Of a DNA stretch of 64,000 bases, positions 9,932 through 19,329 are shown in pieces. The DNA comes from Christiangramia lutea (GTDB lineage: Bacteria > Bacteroidota > Bacteroidia > Flavobacteriales > Flavobacteriaceae). The notes under the pieces are model-generated. The model searched no databases. It was not told the origin of the DNA and saw only the letters and a program-made list of their open reading frames with translations. The translations under genes and the position numbers were made by a program. The stretch spans positions 62,001 through 126,000 of the forward strand of contig NZ_JAKVTV010000005.1 of the NCBI RefSeq assembly GCF_022489035.1, in the 5' to 3' direction. Positions within the stretch are counted from its first letter, which is position 1. Each line of letters starts with the position of its first letter.

Positions 9932-12900
9932 TCAGTTTTCATTACTCTTTCTAAGTTTCTTGTTTCCAAGTCTGAATTTGGTTCGTAATTTTCGATTTTT
10001 CTCCTTTTCGCTTTCTTTATCCTGAACTATCTGAATATAAAATTTAGCGCCAGATTCATCAAATGAAAGTTTTTCAGGAAGTTGAGTGCCATCCCTCTTT
10101 TTAAGAATATTGTTCCAAGGCAGAGAGATCCATAGGTTGTGATATTCTCCAATTTTTGATTCTCCTTCAACGAAGAGATGCAGAGCGGTAGATTGAATCT
10201 CTGTTCGCGGAATTTTGATCATTCCATTCGTTACTTCAATGGTTTGTCTTATGGGCCTGAATTGTAATTTTTCAAACCTTTCTTCCTTTAAAAGTACCAC
10301 GCTTTCAGTAATAGGGTCAAATTCGTAAATGGCAAGGTTGCGAAGATCCATTTTTATGAATCCGTTTAATGAATTAATGTCCACCGAGCCATCATCATTC
10401 ATGATACCGGTGAGATCTATCTCCAGGTCGAGGTCACCATCTATCCTTTTCGTATTTCGAAGGTCTTCATTATTCAGGTATTCCAGATCTTCAACTAGTT
10501 TTTCCAGTTCTATATCTGCAATATTCATACTTATCTTTACAGGCAATCCTTCCGGGTTTTCCACTCCGCCTTCCAGCATAAGGTCTATTTTCCCTTGTAT
10601 ATATTTAAGATTTGTCTCTTCTATCCTGATAGCACCTAGAGTATTAAAGTCTATTTGTGATTCGAAATCTGATACTTCGATATTGTTATAGATTAGAGAG
10701 TCTATATGTATCTCTGCAGAAGGACGGTAAGACTGGTTGATATTACTAAGTATCTGCTTTAGATTTTTTATCTGAAATTCTTGTTGCTTTGAAGTGTCTT
10801 TTTTCTTTCTGGTAGTGCCAATCAATTCTCTTAGGTCATGGCTGCTTAGATATGGAGACTGAATTTTGAATGATGAGGTGTGGGTGTTATCAGACATCTC
10901 AGTATTGATAAAGCTAGAGAAATTATCAATCTTTCCGGTTATCCCAAGAGAGCTTTTGCCCGGTAGGTCAATATCCAGGTTTTCAAGATAAGCCAGGTCA
11001 TTCTCTATAATTAAATGCAGGCTGTCAACCGGGAATTGAATTTCTGTACCTTCTATGTCAACGCTCGTATGCACTAATTTTAATTCTCCCTTTGCATTGG
11101 TATTAAGTATTTTAAGGTCCCGTGCCTGACCAGTATAACTCATGTTGAATTTAAAATCACCCGATCTTAGCACGAAGTTTACAGTTTGTAAAAGTTCATT
11201 CAGGTCTTTCGATTTTCCCTGGGCGGCTATGGAAAAATCAAAATTAAATGGGTTTTGATCCAAAGTAGAATCCTGAATGTTTCTGGCCTGTAATTGGCCA
11301 TTTATCAAAGCTTCGGAATCTTCATAATTAATCCTAAGATTGTCTAGCTTCAAAATAGAATCATTTTCAAAATAAACCCTGGTAGCCAGGTCGTAAGATA
11401 CCAGGTCGGCATATTTTAAAGAATCCACTATTAAATCAAATTCCGGATCGAATTTGTAAATATCAGAGAATACAGCATGTAGATCTGGCTTCTCTTTAGG
11501 AATTCTAGTGGTATCGGGCTCCATGGAACTTATCGTTTCCATCCATTTATCGATATCTACATAAGGTGCTTTCAACTGCATCAATATCCTGCCCTTACTT
11601 TCCAGGCTATCTACGAGAAAACCCGGGAATTGTTCCACCCTTGCCTGCATGCTAAAGGGATGGTGATCTTCAACCTCAACGGTGAAAGGCTTTACCTCGA
11701 TATTTGAATTATGAACCCCAATTTGCAGAGAATCCAGTTCAAGATCGATGGCCGCTTTTGGGTAATAAAACCTGGTGTTTCTCAATTGTAGATCTCCATC
11801 AGCATTACTAAGTAATTCATCAAATTTTTTGATATTCCCGGTTACCTTTCCAGTAAATTCGTATTCACCGGCGTTTATGTCAAGTAATCTAATTTTGAAA
11901 AGTTCCTGAAAAACACTAATTGGTCCGGAAGAATTAGCCGCTACATTAATAAAAACCGGTTCCAGTTTTGCCTTGCCGGGGTCTGGAATTCTTAAAGTTC
12001 CCTTTAGACTGGTTGCAGCATTCTTATAATTAAATTCCAGTTTTTTTAATTCTATAGTTTCAGGGTTTAGAAAACGAAGATCTGCTTCCAGGTCCTGAAA
12101 TCGATTTCCGTTATAAACCACTGTATTTAAATCCAGCCTGAAACGCGGCTGAAACTTCCAGTAGATCGCCTCAAAGGCCTCATGCAGGGTATTATATTTA
12201 TTAGTCTTTTTTTCTGAAGCAGGAATTAGTTCCATGGCCGTTGTAAGCAGGTCATTGATGTTCAGTTCATCTGAATCAAGGGTAACATCGGTAGAGGCAG
12301 GCATTTCTGGATTGCTTACCAGAATGGAAGAGAAGTTCTGCACCGTACCCTGGAATAAAAGGTGTTCGCCATTGGGTAGATTTATCTTGAGTTTTTCGAG
12401 AACTGAAGTTTTGTCTCCCAAACTTACCTGCAAAACTTCCACAGGTAGCTGAAGGTTATTTTTTCTTAAAACCACCTGGGTATTGTAAAGACTGAAATGA
12501 CCTTCAGAATTGTCTAATATTTCAAATGGAGTTGGAATGTCTCCGTTTATCTGAGTTTCCAGGTTGAAATTACCGCCAATGAAATTGAAATTGTCTGTTC
12601 TCAACGCTTTTGCTAATGTTTCATTAGATCCAGACATCTTCAGTTGGGCATTCACAAAATTCATTGCCTCATCTGAAGACTGGAAATAAGAATCCTTTAC
12701 TTCAATTTTTATATCATCGAGGTTTGCCGCGAATTGTTCAAAAAAGATCCTGATGTCTTTTTTACCAGGTACCGGGCTATCACTTTTGTCCCAGTTATTC
12801 GTAAGATATCCACTGAGGTTCACATTACCCAAAGTATTGTTTTCAGCAAGAAATATCTGGTTTTCTGAAGTTGAGAATTCTGCGTCTATTAAAGGAACAT

Positions 12901-13873
12901 CACCATATTGAAATTCACCTTTTAAATTAAGCCTTGTTCGAAGAGGTTTTGAGAACTCGTAAGCCGAAAGTTTGGCCGCAAGGCTATCTGGAAGAAGGTC
13001 CCTGGTATGCTGGAAATTTGTTTCCGTATTTTCAAATGAAAAATCGTAGGAATTTACTCCATCAAAATCGAAGCTGGCTCTGGTTTTAAAACTCTGTTCT
13101 CCAATTTGCAGGAGGAACTCAGGAATTTTCAGAAGATCCCGGTCTTCATTCAATGTGAATTCTGGATTTCCTGTTATAGCTTCTCCATTGATATAACTTC
13201 CTTTTTTAGTATTGAATCCCAGGTCGTTTACCATCACCTTAAATTCCAGGTTGCCGCTAATGCTCTCACCATCCTCTCTGATCTTACCCTTTGCTTCCAG
13301 AACTTCCAGATCGAAAAATTTATTCAGCATTGAATCCTTGGAAACAAAAGTGATCTCTTGTATACTAAAATTCGTTCTTTTGGTATCGAGCCAGCGCGGG
13401 AAATATAGGCCAGAACTGGGATCGTCCTGTTTTTGTATTTTTTGCCTTATGTATTCTTCTAAAGATTTGTCAGATACCACTTCAGAATAAATTTCGGCCT
13501 TATCTATTTCAATATTTTTGAACTGAATTTCACCTATAAGAAGATCACGGGCTCCAATACTTACTCGGGCTTCTTTGATAGACAGGGAAGACTTTTTATC
13601 AAGAATGGTATCGAAACTGGTCTGGTAGATATCCCTTATGGTAAAACCAACATTTGGAAAGCCTTCCAGAAAGGTTGCATCAACATCTCCTATTTCCAGG
13701 CTTCCGTTGCTATTATTACTGTACCATTGCTGTAATTCTTCAATAAGAAAACCACGATTAAACCATCCTACGGTAAATAAAAAGCTGGGAACCAGCAGCA
13801 GCACTGCCAGAATTATACCTGCTTTTTTTAGCCATTTTTGGTATTTATTCTTGTCGGGGGTCTTGGATTTCAC
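9932..13873 (-). CDS. Large AsmA-like protein
   Basis: A 1313-residue protein with one N-terminal membrane anchor (about 15-40) and a very long periplasmic part rich in beta strands. The N-terminal region (LEIGDVDATFLEGFPNVGF) is typical of AsmA, and repeated stretches of the type 'ING..DNFSSF' and 'LRI.Y...A.L.G' recur along the length. The AsmA/TamB/YhdP superfamily forms bridge-like proteins across the periplasm linked to phospholipid transport and outer-membrane homeostasis. A function in this organism is inferred from the family only. The tail is strongly basic (KKLRKSNEN). Confidence 0.85.
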   Translation of the reverse strand: MKSKTPDKNKYQKWLKKAGIILAVLLLVPSFLFTVGWFNRGFLIEELQQWYSNNSNGSLEIGDVDATFLEGFPNVGFTIRDIYQTSFDTILDKKSSLSIKEARVSIGARDLLIGEIQFKNIEIDKAEIYSEVVSDKSLEEYIRQKIQKQDDPSSGLYFPRWLDTKRTNFSIQEITFVSKDSMLNKFFDLEVLEAKGKIREDGESISGNLEFKVMVNDLGFNTKKGSYINGEAITGNPEFTLNEDRDLLKIPEFLLQIGEQSFKTRASFDFDGVNSYDFSFENTETNFQHTRDLLPDSLAAKLSAYEFSKPLRTRLNLKGEFQYGDVPLIDAEFSTSENQIFLAENNTLGNVNLSGYLTNNWDKSDSPVPGKKDIRIFFEQFAANLDDIKIEVKDSYFQSSDEAMNFVNAQLKMSGSNETLAKALRTDNFNFIGGNFNLETQINGDIPTPFEILDNSEGHFSLYNTQVVLRKNNLQLPVEVLQVSLGDKTSVLEKLKINLPNGEHLLFQGTVQNFSSILVSNPEMPASTDVTLDSDELNINDLLTTAMELIPASEKKTNKYNTLHEAFEAIYWKFQPRFRLDLNTVVYNGNRFQDLEADLRFLNPETIELKKLEFNYKNAATSLKGTLRIPDPGKAKLEPVFINVAANSSGPISVFQELFKIRLLDINAGEYEFTGKVTGNIKKFDELLSNADGDLQLRNTRFYYPKAAIDLELDSLQIGVHNSNIEVKPFTVEVEDHHPFSMQARVEQFPGFLVDSLESKGRILMQLKAPYVDIDKWMETISSMEPDTTRIPKEKPDLHAVFSDIYKFDPEFDLIVDSLKYADLVSYDLATRVYFENDSILKLDNLRINYEDSEALINGQLQARNIQDSTLDQNPFNFDFSIAAQGKSKDLNELLQTVNFVLRSGDFKFNMSYTGQARDLKILNTNAKGELKLVHTSVDIEGTEIQFPVDSLHLIIENDLAYLENLDIDLPGKSSLGITGKIDNFSSFINTEMSDNTHTSSFKIQSPYLSSHDLRELIGTTRKKKDTSKQQEFQIKNLKQILSNINQSYRPSAEIHIDSLIYNNIEVSDFESQIDFNTLGAIRIEETNLKYIQGKIDLMLEGGVENPEGLPVKISMNIADIELEKLVEDLEYLNNEDLRNTKRIDGDLDLEIDLTGIMNDDGSVDINSLNGFIKMDLRNLAIYEFDPITESVVLLKEERFEKLQFRPIRQTIEVTNGMIKIPRTEIQSTALHLFVEGESKIGEYHNLWISLPWNNILKKRDGTQLPEKLSFDESGAKFYIQIVQDKESEKEKNRKLRTKFRLGNKKLRKSNEN

Positions 13874-14007
13874 TTTCAGTTATTGGACTCTCCAGATTTA
13901 AATTCTATTTCCAGGATTCGAGGAGTCTGCTATTATTTATATGAATATAGGTAATCGTTTTATTACAAAACAGTGAATTGTTCCAATAATTTAGGAACAC
14001 CGGTTAA

Positions 14008-15045
14008 TTAATGATTTTCAATTAATTTATCTATAATAATGTCAAGCTCTTCTTTATGCTCAGCTACTGCAAGTAAACCATCTTCATAAAGAGCTTTAAG
14101 ATTTTCAGGTTTTCCATTATCCATGGCGCTATCGGCATGTATCAGTTTTGGCTGAATTCGATAGTAATCCTCGCAATTTTTCCTGGAAAGCGTTTCATAT
14201 ATCTTTTTCAATTGATAATCTACGGTTTCAGAATTTCCACTCATCATGATATCGATAAGAGGCTTGATCCATTTTAATACCCCAGCATCCTTAAAATCCT
14301 CGTAGTGATAGGGTTGTTTTACAGAACCAGTTCCAATAGAGATTAAAAGCATTTCTTTTGCGCTCGGTGTATCTGGCTTTTCTTTATTTTTAAATACTTC
14401 TGAAAATTTAATGGTTCTGGCCTCGGCATAGGCGCAAAGAGAAGGATTATTGGCAAAAACCCCACCATCTATTAAAAAATGGGGAGTTCCGTAGATAGAT
14501 TTAATGCGGGAAGCTTCAAAATAAGTAGGTGCGGCAGATGTAGCCCTGGCTACATCTTTCATGTAAAAGTCTCTAATCTCGCTTTTTGCTTCAAGACTGG
14601 TAAAAAAGAAAGCCTTCCGGTTACGGATATCATAACTTGTGATAAGGCACGGTTTTAAAGCCTCGCTGAGCCTGGTTTCCTGGAAATAAACCTGTAAGCT
14701 TTCCTCCAGTTCTTTTTCAGAATATTTTTCGTCAAAGATGCCATTAAAACTTCCGATCTTTTGACCAAGGGAAACTTCAAAGATATCACTACCCTGGTCG
14801 AGATATATACTGAGTGCTTCTCTAGCCCTGAATTTGTTTTCTCCTTCCTCATTGGGACATAAATAGATCATAGAGAGAATTCCGCCTGTACTGGTACCGG
14901 CGATGAAATCGAAATACTGGCCTATTGATGCATTTGGGTTATTGGTCTTTTTCTGAAGTTGCTCTTCAATATAGGTAAGAATGGTTCCAGAGAGAATTCC
15001 GCGAATACCACCTCCGTCTAATGAAAGAATGCGAATTTTTTTCAT
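14008..15045 (-). CDS. Patatin-like phospholipase
   Basis: A 345-residue protein with the full patatin signature: oxyanion loop DGGGIRG at 10-16, nucleophile Ser52 in GTSTGG, and catalytic Asp193 in DGG. No signal peptide or barrel domain is visible, so it is likely a soluble cytoplasmic acyl hydrolase. Some relatives are effectors in CBASS anti-phage systems, but no cyclase, ubiquitin-like or other defence gene lies nearby, so I call it an ordinary lipid hydrolase. Confidence 0.9.
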   Translation of the reverse strand: MKKIRILSLDGGGIRGILSGTILTYIEEQLQKKTNNPNASIGQYFDFIAGTSTGGILSMIYLCPNEEGENKFRAREALSIYLDQGSDIFEVSLGQKIGSFNGIFDEKYSEKELEESLQVYFQETRLSEALKPCLITSYDIRNRKAFFFTSLEAKSEIRDFYMKDVARATSAAPTYFEASRIKSIYGTPHFLIDGGVFANNPSLCAYAEARTIKFSEVFKNKEKPDTPSAKEMLLISIGTGSVKQPYHYEDFKDAGVLKWIKPLIDIMMSGNSETVDYQLKKIYETLSRKNCEDYYRIQPKLIHADSAMDNGKPENLKALYEDGLLAVAEHKEELDIIIDKLIENH

Positions 15046-15158
15046 AGGTTTTCAGGTTTGAAAATTTTGGGATTTTATAAATCTACGAAAAAGAGAAGTT
15101 CTCAAGATTTTAGTAATCAAATAATTACATGAGGTTTTTGTGATCTGATATAAAAACT

Positions 15159-15182
15159 GCATCCCGAAGAATATCGGGATGC
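15159..15182 (-). terminator. Rho-independent terminator of the spondin-domain gene
   Basis: A perfect 9-bp stem (GCATCCCGA/TCGGGATGC) with a 6-base loop. Read on the minus strand it is followed by a T run, 25 bases past the stop of the spondin-domain gene. Confidence 0.8.
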
Positions 15183-15206
15183 AATTAAGAAGTAAATTTC
15201 AAATGA

Positions 15207-15953
15207 TTAATACATAGGGCTTATAGTCACCTTTATCACTTCTTCAATTTCGGGATAGGTATAGCCGTCGTCTACCAATCTCACCACTCCGTTTTCAACG
15301 ATACCTGTATCTGGTCCAGATTGTCTTGGGGCCTGGTTTGGACCCACTCCGGGTTCTTCATTCACTTCTGTTCCTGCATCCCATAAAGATAAATACATGG
15401 TAATATCCCCTGATTTTGGTTCCTTACCATCAAATAATGGAACTCCCTGAGCATCTGGTGCAATAAAAAGATCGTTAGACTGGATGAACATAGTTGCAAA
15501 ATTCAGGTAGTCATTAGGTTTAGCTTCAATGTAGAATTCATAGGCATCACCTGGAAAGATTGGTGCACCGCCACTGGCACCTACAGGGGTCATAAATACA
15601 CCGTGGGAACGCACCTTTGGATTATTCATGAGGCTCTCATTTAAATCATTGGCACTACCATCTTCGGCGATAGCCTCAAGTCCTTCGCCATAATCTGCCT
15701 CCCATGGAGAGAAAAGTGGCTCACTATTTTTCTTTTGAACCAGGTAGACTCCCGGAGAGAATGGAGTAGTAAAAGTACCTTCTTCAGTTACGTTTTCAAT
15801 AGTTACTTTGAACTTTGTAAACGCGTCATTCTCTTTTCCGGTTTGAGATTTCAGCTCTGCGGTGGTTAGTTCTTCATTTAATTCAGCATTGTCTGTGGTA
15901 CAACTTAAAAGGACAGCTGCCAGGGTAAACGTAAATAAAAATACTCGTCTCAT
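15207..15953 (-). CDS. Spondin-domain lipoprotein
   Basis: A 248-residue lipoprotein with a lipobox (LLSC, Cys18) and one Spondin_N-like domain over most of the rest (FKVTIENVT, FSPGVYLVQ, FMTPVGASGGAPIFPGD, SLWDAGTEVNEEPG). Family proteins are extracellular; in bacteria they are uncharacterised surface proteins. It is divergent from an OmpR-type regulator gene and has its own terminator. Confidence 0.8.
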   Translation of the reverse strand: MRRVFLFTFTLAAVLLSCTTDNAELNEELTTAELKSQTGKENDAFTKFKVTIENVTEEGTFTTPFSPGVYLVQKKNSEPLFSPWEADYGEGLEAIAEDGSANDLNESLMNNPKVRSHGVFMTPVGASGGAPIFPGDAYEFYIEAKPNDYLNFATMFIQSNDLFIAPDAQGVPLFDGKEPKSGDITMYLSLWDAGTEVNEEPGVGPNQAPRQSGPDTGIVENGVVRLVDDGYTYPEIEEVIKVTISPMY

Positions 15954-15986
15954 AATTTTTGCTTTTAATGGTTAAACAACTGATTA

Positions 15987-15994
15987 CAAACCTA
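15987..15994 (-). promoter_or_regulatory. Candidate -7 promoter element of the spondin-domain gene
   Basis: The minus strand reads TAGGTTTG, an exact match to the Bacteroidetes -7 element TAnnTTTG, about 35 bases upstream of the start codon. A TTG lies 14 bases further up, closer than the usual 17-23, so only the -7 element is well supported. Confidence 0.4.
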
Positions 15995-16182
15995 ATATCG
16001 AGTTATCACAATTCTGTAACAGGAAAATATTCTTTGTGTAACATTTTGATAATGAGAGAGTAATTGAACTGAGAACCCTGGATCCTGAACTTCCATTCAA
16101 GAGTGATGAAATTGTCATCGTGATAATTTCGTGATGCTTATTTAGATCACTTTCTGTAATTTGGTAGAAATTTAGATATCTG

Positions 16183-16881
16183 ATGATCAATATCTTAGTT
16201 ATAGAAGACGACAGGAATATTGCCGAATTGATAGCGGTAAACCTAAAGGATGATATTACCTCGGTTCATTGTTCCTATAATGGGAATGATGGTTTTCTTG
16301 AGGCCACCAATCCCGATTACGATCTAATTATCCTGGATCTAATGCTCCCGGGAAAAAAAGGTATGGATATTTGCCGGGATCTCAGGTCGGCTAATATCAA
16401 TACACCTGTCCTGATGCTCACCAGTAAAAGTGATGAGATTGATAAGGTGCTCGGGCTTGAATCTGGAGCAGATGATTATATCACCAAACCTTTCAGTGTA
16501 CGTGAATTCCAGGCCAGGGTGAAGGCGATTCTGAGAAGACAAAAGCTGGATGCCGTAGAAGAAACTTCTGACGAGCTCCCGGAAATGTATATTAAAGATC
16601 TTTATATACACCAGGAAATGCGTAAGGTTGAAATTAATGGTGATCGAATAAACCTTACTCCTAAGGAATTTGAATTGCTGTGCCTAATGGCGAATAACCC
16701 AGGGAAGACCTACAGCAGGGCGGAATTGTTGCATTCTATTTGGGGTTATGAATTTGAAGGCTATGAACATACCGTGAACTCTCATATTAATAGGTTGAGG
16801 ACAAAACTTGAGAAAGATGGCGGCAATCCGGAATATATTTTAACAACCTGGGGAGTAGGCTATAGATTTACTGAAGACTGA
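16183..16881 (+). CDS. OmpR/PhoB-family response regulator
   Basis: A 232-residue regulator: receiver domain 1-120 with VIEDD, phospho-acceptor Asp52 (LDLMLPG), the switch Thr in MLTSK and Lys102 in TKPF; then a winged-helix DNA-binding domain at about 130-230 (NLTPKEFELLCLMANNPG, TVNSHINRLR, TWGVGYRF). The kinase gene follows 4 bases after its stop. Three copies of GTGAT in the 80 bases upstream, two spaced by 11 bp, could be its own binding site. Confidence 0.95.
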   Translation: MINILVIEDDRNIAELIAVNLKDDITSVHCSYNGNDGFLEATNPDYDLIILDLMLPGKKGMDICRDLRSANINTPVLMLTSKSDEIDKVLGLESGADDYITKPFSVREFQARVKAILRRQKLDAVEETSDELPEMYIKDLYIHQEMRKVEINGDRINLTPKEFELLCLMANNPGKTYSRAELLHSIWGYEFEGYEHTVNSHINRLRTKLEKDGGNPEYILTTWGVGYRFTED

Positions 16882-16885
16882 AAGT

Positions 16886-18385
16886 ATGAAAACCAAGAAC
16901 ACATTATTTTACCAGATCGCCGGGATCCTGTTATTAGTATTCCTTTTACTGGCATTTTTGATCACCCGGTCTTCGGTTAGATTTTCTGAAGACTATCATA
17001 ATGAGATCACCCAGGGATTAAATAAGAATGTTGCCAAATACATCGTGGAAGAGGTGAAGGGTCTATATGACGGTGATTCCGTTGCTGCTTCAAAAATGGG
17101 AGACTTAATGCATCATGTGATGGCTACCAACCCGGCTACCGAGGTATATCTTTTAGACCTGGATGGCAATATTCTGAAGCATGTGGCAATGGATAAAGAG
17201 GTAAAAGCAAATAAAATTGATCTGGAACCAATTCATAAGTTTATTGCTGCCGATGGTGAAGATTATATTAAAGGGGATGATCCAAAACTACCTGGTGAAA
17301 AGAAAATTTTTTCTGCGGCACCCTATATACATGAAGGTGAAAAGGTAGGTTATATCTATACAATTGTGGGGGGCAATGATTATGACAGTTTGTTGAGCAA
17401 GCATGAGGGGAGTTATATCCGGAGGTTGAGCGTTCAGAATATATTGTATGCTTTGTTTACAGCATTGGTGATCTCTTTACTGGCTATATATTTTCTCACC
17501 CGGAATTTCAATAAAATTACTTCGGCCTTCAAGTCTTTTCAAAATGGAAATCATGATGCCAGGATAAATGGAGTAAATAATGGAGAAATGGGGTTACTGG
17601 CAACTACCTATAATGAAATGGCCGATACCATTCAGGGAAATTTTAAGAAACTAAAAAGTGTTGACCACTTACGTAAGGAATTGATGGCGAATATCTCTCA
17701 TGACCTTCGAACCCCAATAGCATCTATTCGTGGATTTATAGAGACTTTAATGATAAAAAAGGACGAATTAAGTGAGACTGATAAGGAACGCTATATGCAA
17801 ATCGTCCTTAAAAATTCAGACCGCCTGAAAAAATTGGTAGATGATCTTTTTGAATTGAGCAAGCTCGAGGCGAAACAACGTGAACTTCAGCCAGAACCTA
17901 TACAAATGGCAGAGATCATACAGGATACAGCCGATAAATATCGATTTCTTGCCCGCGAAAAAGGAATAAGTATCAATACTATTTATTCCAAAGATCTTCC
18001 CTTGGTATATGGCGATATTGCACTTATTGACCGCGTACTTCAGAATATTATTGATAACGCCATTACCCATTGCGAAAAAGGAGATATTGTTACCCTGGAT
18101 CTTAGCAGGGAGGCGGATGAGATCAAAGTTAGTATTGCCGATACCGGTTCTGGTATTGCTCCCCAGGAATTACCTCATATTTTTGAAAGATATCGTAAGG
18201 GAAAATTACTCACTGATTCTGAAAAAGGGAGCGGTCTGGGTCTGGCTATTGTAAAAAAGATCATGGATCTGCACAAGGTGAATATCTATGTAAATAGCGT
18301 TCTGGATAAAGGAACTGAATTCTATTTCAGCCTTCCTATTCATAATAAATATAGCAATGCCCAGGGGCATTGTAGCGATAAATAA
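16886..18385 (+). CDS. HAMP-domain sensor histidine kinase
   Basis: A 499-residue membrane kinase. Two membrane segments (about 10-28 and 184-206) enclose a periplasmic sensor of about 155 residues; then HAMP (about 207-260), a HisKA dimerisation domain with His272 in NISHDLRTP, and an HATPase domain with N box NIIDNAITH, G1 DTGSGI and G2 GSGLGLAI. It is the partner of the OmpR-type regulator just upstream. The stimulus is unknown. Confidence 0.95.
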   Translation: MKTKNTLFYQIAGILLLVFLLLAFLITRSSVRFSEDYHNEITQGLNKNVAKYIVEEVKGLYDGDSVAASKMGDLMHHVMATNPATEVYLLDLDGNILKHVAMDKEVKANKIDLEPIHKFIAADGEDYIKGDDPKLPGEKKIFSAAPYIHEGEKVGYIYTIVGGNDYDSLLSKHEGSYIRRLSVQNILYALFTALVISLLAIYFLTRNFNKITSAFKSFQNGNHDARINGVNNGEMGLLATTYNEMADTIQGNFKKLKSVDHLRKELMANISHDLRTPIASIRGFIETLMIKKDELSETDKERYMQIVLKNSDRLKKLVDDLFELSKLEAKQRELQPEPIQMAEIIQDTADKYRFLAREKGISINTIYSKDLPLVYGDIALIDRVLQNIIDNAITHCEKGDIVTLDLSREADEIKVSIADTGSGIAPQELPHIFERYRKGKLLTDSEKGSGLGLAIVKKIMDLHKVNIYVNSVLDKGTEFYFSLPIHNKYSNAQGHCSDK

Positions 18386-18412
18386 AATTTTCCGAGGTAA
18401 ACAAAATGATTT

Positions 18413-18451
18413 GAACAGTAAATTTAATTCTCAATCATAAATTCACTGTTC
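18413..18451 (+). terminator. Hairpin after the regulator/kinase operon
   Basis: Inverted repeat with 14-base arms and one mismatch (GAACAGT at 18413-18419 pairs ACTGTTC at 18445-18451; AATTTA pairs TAAATT), 11-base loop. It lies 28 bases past the kinase stop. There is no clean T run, so termination strength is uncertain. Confidence 0.5.
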
Positions 18452-18512
18452 TTATCATTCTAAAATTTTAAATTCGCTCACTTCAAAAGTAATTGTAGAG
18501 GTTTAAGATACT

Positions 18513-19105
18513 CTAACCACACGATTTTTTTATCTGTCCGGAGTCATATTCGGTATCAATTAATAGTACTTTCAACATCTTCTTACAGGATTTTTCTGGT
18601 TCTCTAATCCTAATGGGTTTCTTTTTCATTGAGCATCGATAGATCCTGTAGATACTATATAAACTGAGTTCTGCTCCCAAGGCGTTAATGAATTCGTTGT
18701 GTATAATTACATCTGTCTTTAAAGACATGCAATGTTTCTTTTCTTCCTTTGATGGTAGGTTCTTACAAAATGGGTAGGCGGGTACCTCTGTAATTAATCC
18801 GAATGTGCCTTTTTCTACTTTTTCCACGAACTTTTTTTCAACGATCTTTGAAACCTTGATCAACTCTATTTCATCCTTAAGACTGGTTTAGGTAGCTTGT
18901 ATTTCAGTTTCCTAAATTTCGGAATTGTCTGCTACAACTTCTATGATCTCTGGAACTGGAGGAAGAAGATCTTTGAGTTCTGTAATGGGAATATCTTAAA
19001 CTTCCATATTTGAAACTACGAATTCGCAAGTCTATCTGGAAAAATATAACTGTATTGACATAAGTCTGCTATTGGTTTTTTCTTGACTTGAATGGGGTTT
19101 GTGTT
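18513..19105 (-). pseudogene. Decayed TonB energy transducer
   Basis: Reading the minus strand gives a flavobacterial TonB profile in pieces: an N-terminal fragment VIFFQI near 19040, then ITELKDLLPPVPEIIEVVA, EETEIQAT, EVPAYPFCKNLPSKEEKKHC and a C-terminal fragment GAELSL...RIREPEKS...GQIKKS. In-frame stops sit at 18996-18998 (TAA), 18912-18914 (TAG) and 18888-18890 (TAA), the last two where Glu would be expected, and a frameshift lies between about 18998 and 19021. An intact 116-codon frame (18513-18863) remains but holds only a damaged C-terminal half. TonB couples the inner-membrane proton gradient to outer-membrane receptors; this copy cannot work. Confidence 0.75.
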
Positions 19106-19264
19106 ATTGGTTTATCACCGGCAATAGTTTTTATTTTTATTCCACTATGCTTAAGGTTAGATGCATAGCTTTCCAGGGAGTACGACATATATTATCAGAA
19201 CCGGCAATTTGAGAGGGAAAAGAGGATCTTAAAGGTAAGTTGAACAGCTCATTGTAATAAAGAG

Positions 19265-19284
19265 AATATGACCACGGTCATATT
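19265..19284. promoter_or_regulatory. Perfect 20-bp palindrome, candidate operator
   Basis: AATATGACC-AC-GGTCATATT: two 9-bp arms around a 2-bp centre, 45 bases upstream of a universal stress protein start. The size and symmetry suit a dimeric regulator, possibly Crp/Fnr-like; the regulator is not identifiable here. Confidence 0.6.
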
Positions 19285-19329
19285 TTTAAATCATGGAATT
19301 GTGTACATTTTTCACTTAAAATTCCAGTC

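Noticed and set aside
14008-15045. Patatin-like protein as a CBASS or other defence effector
   Set aside because: No nucleotide cyclase, sensor or accessory defence gene on either side.
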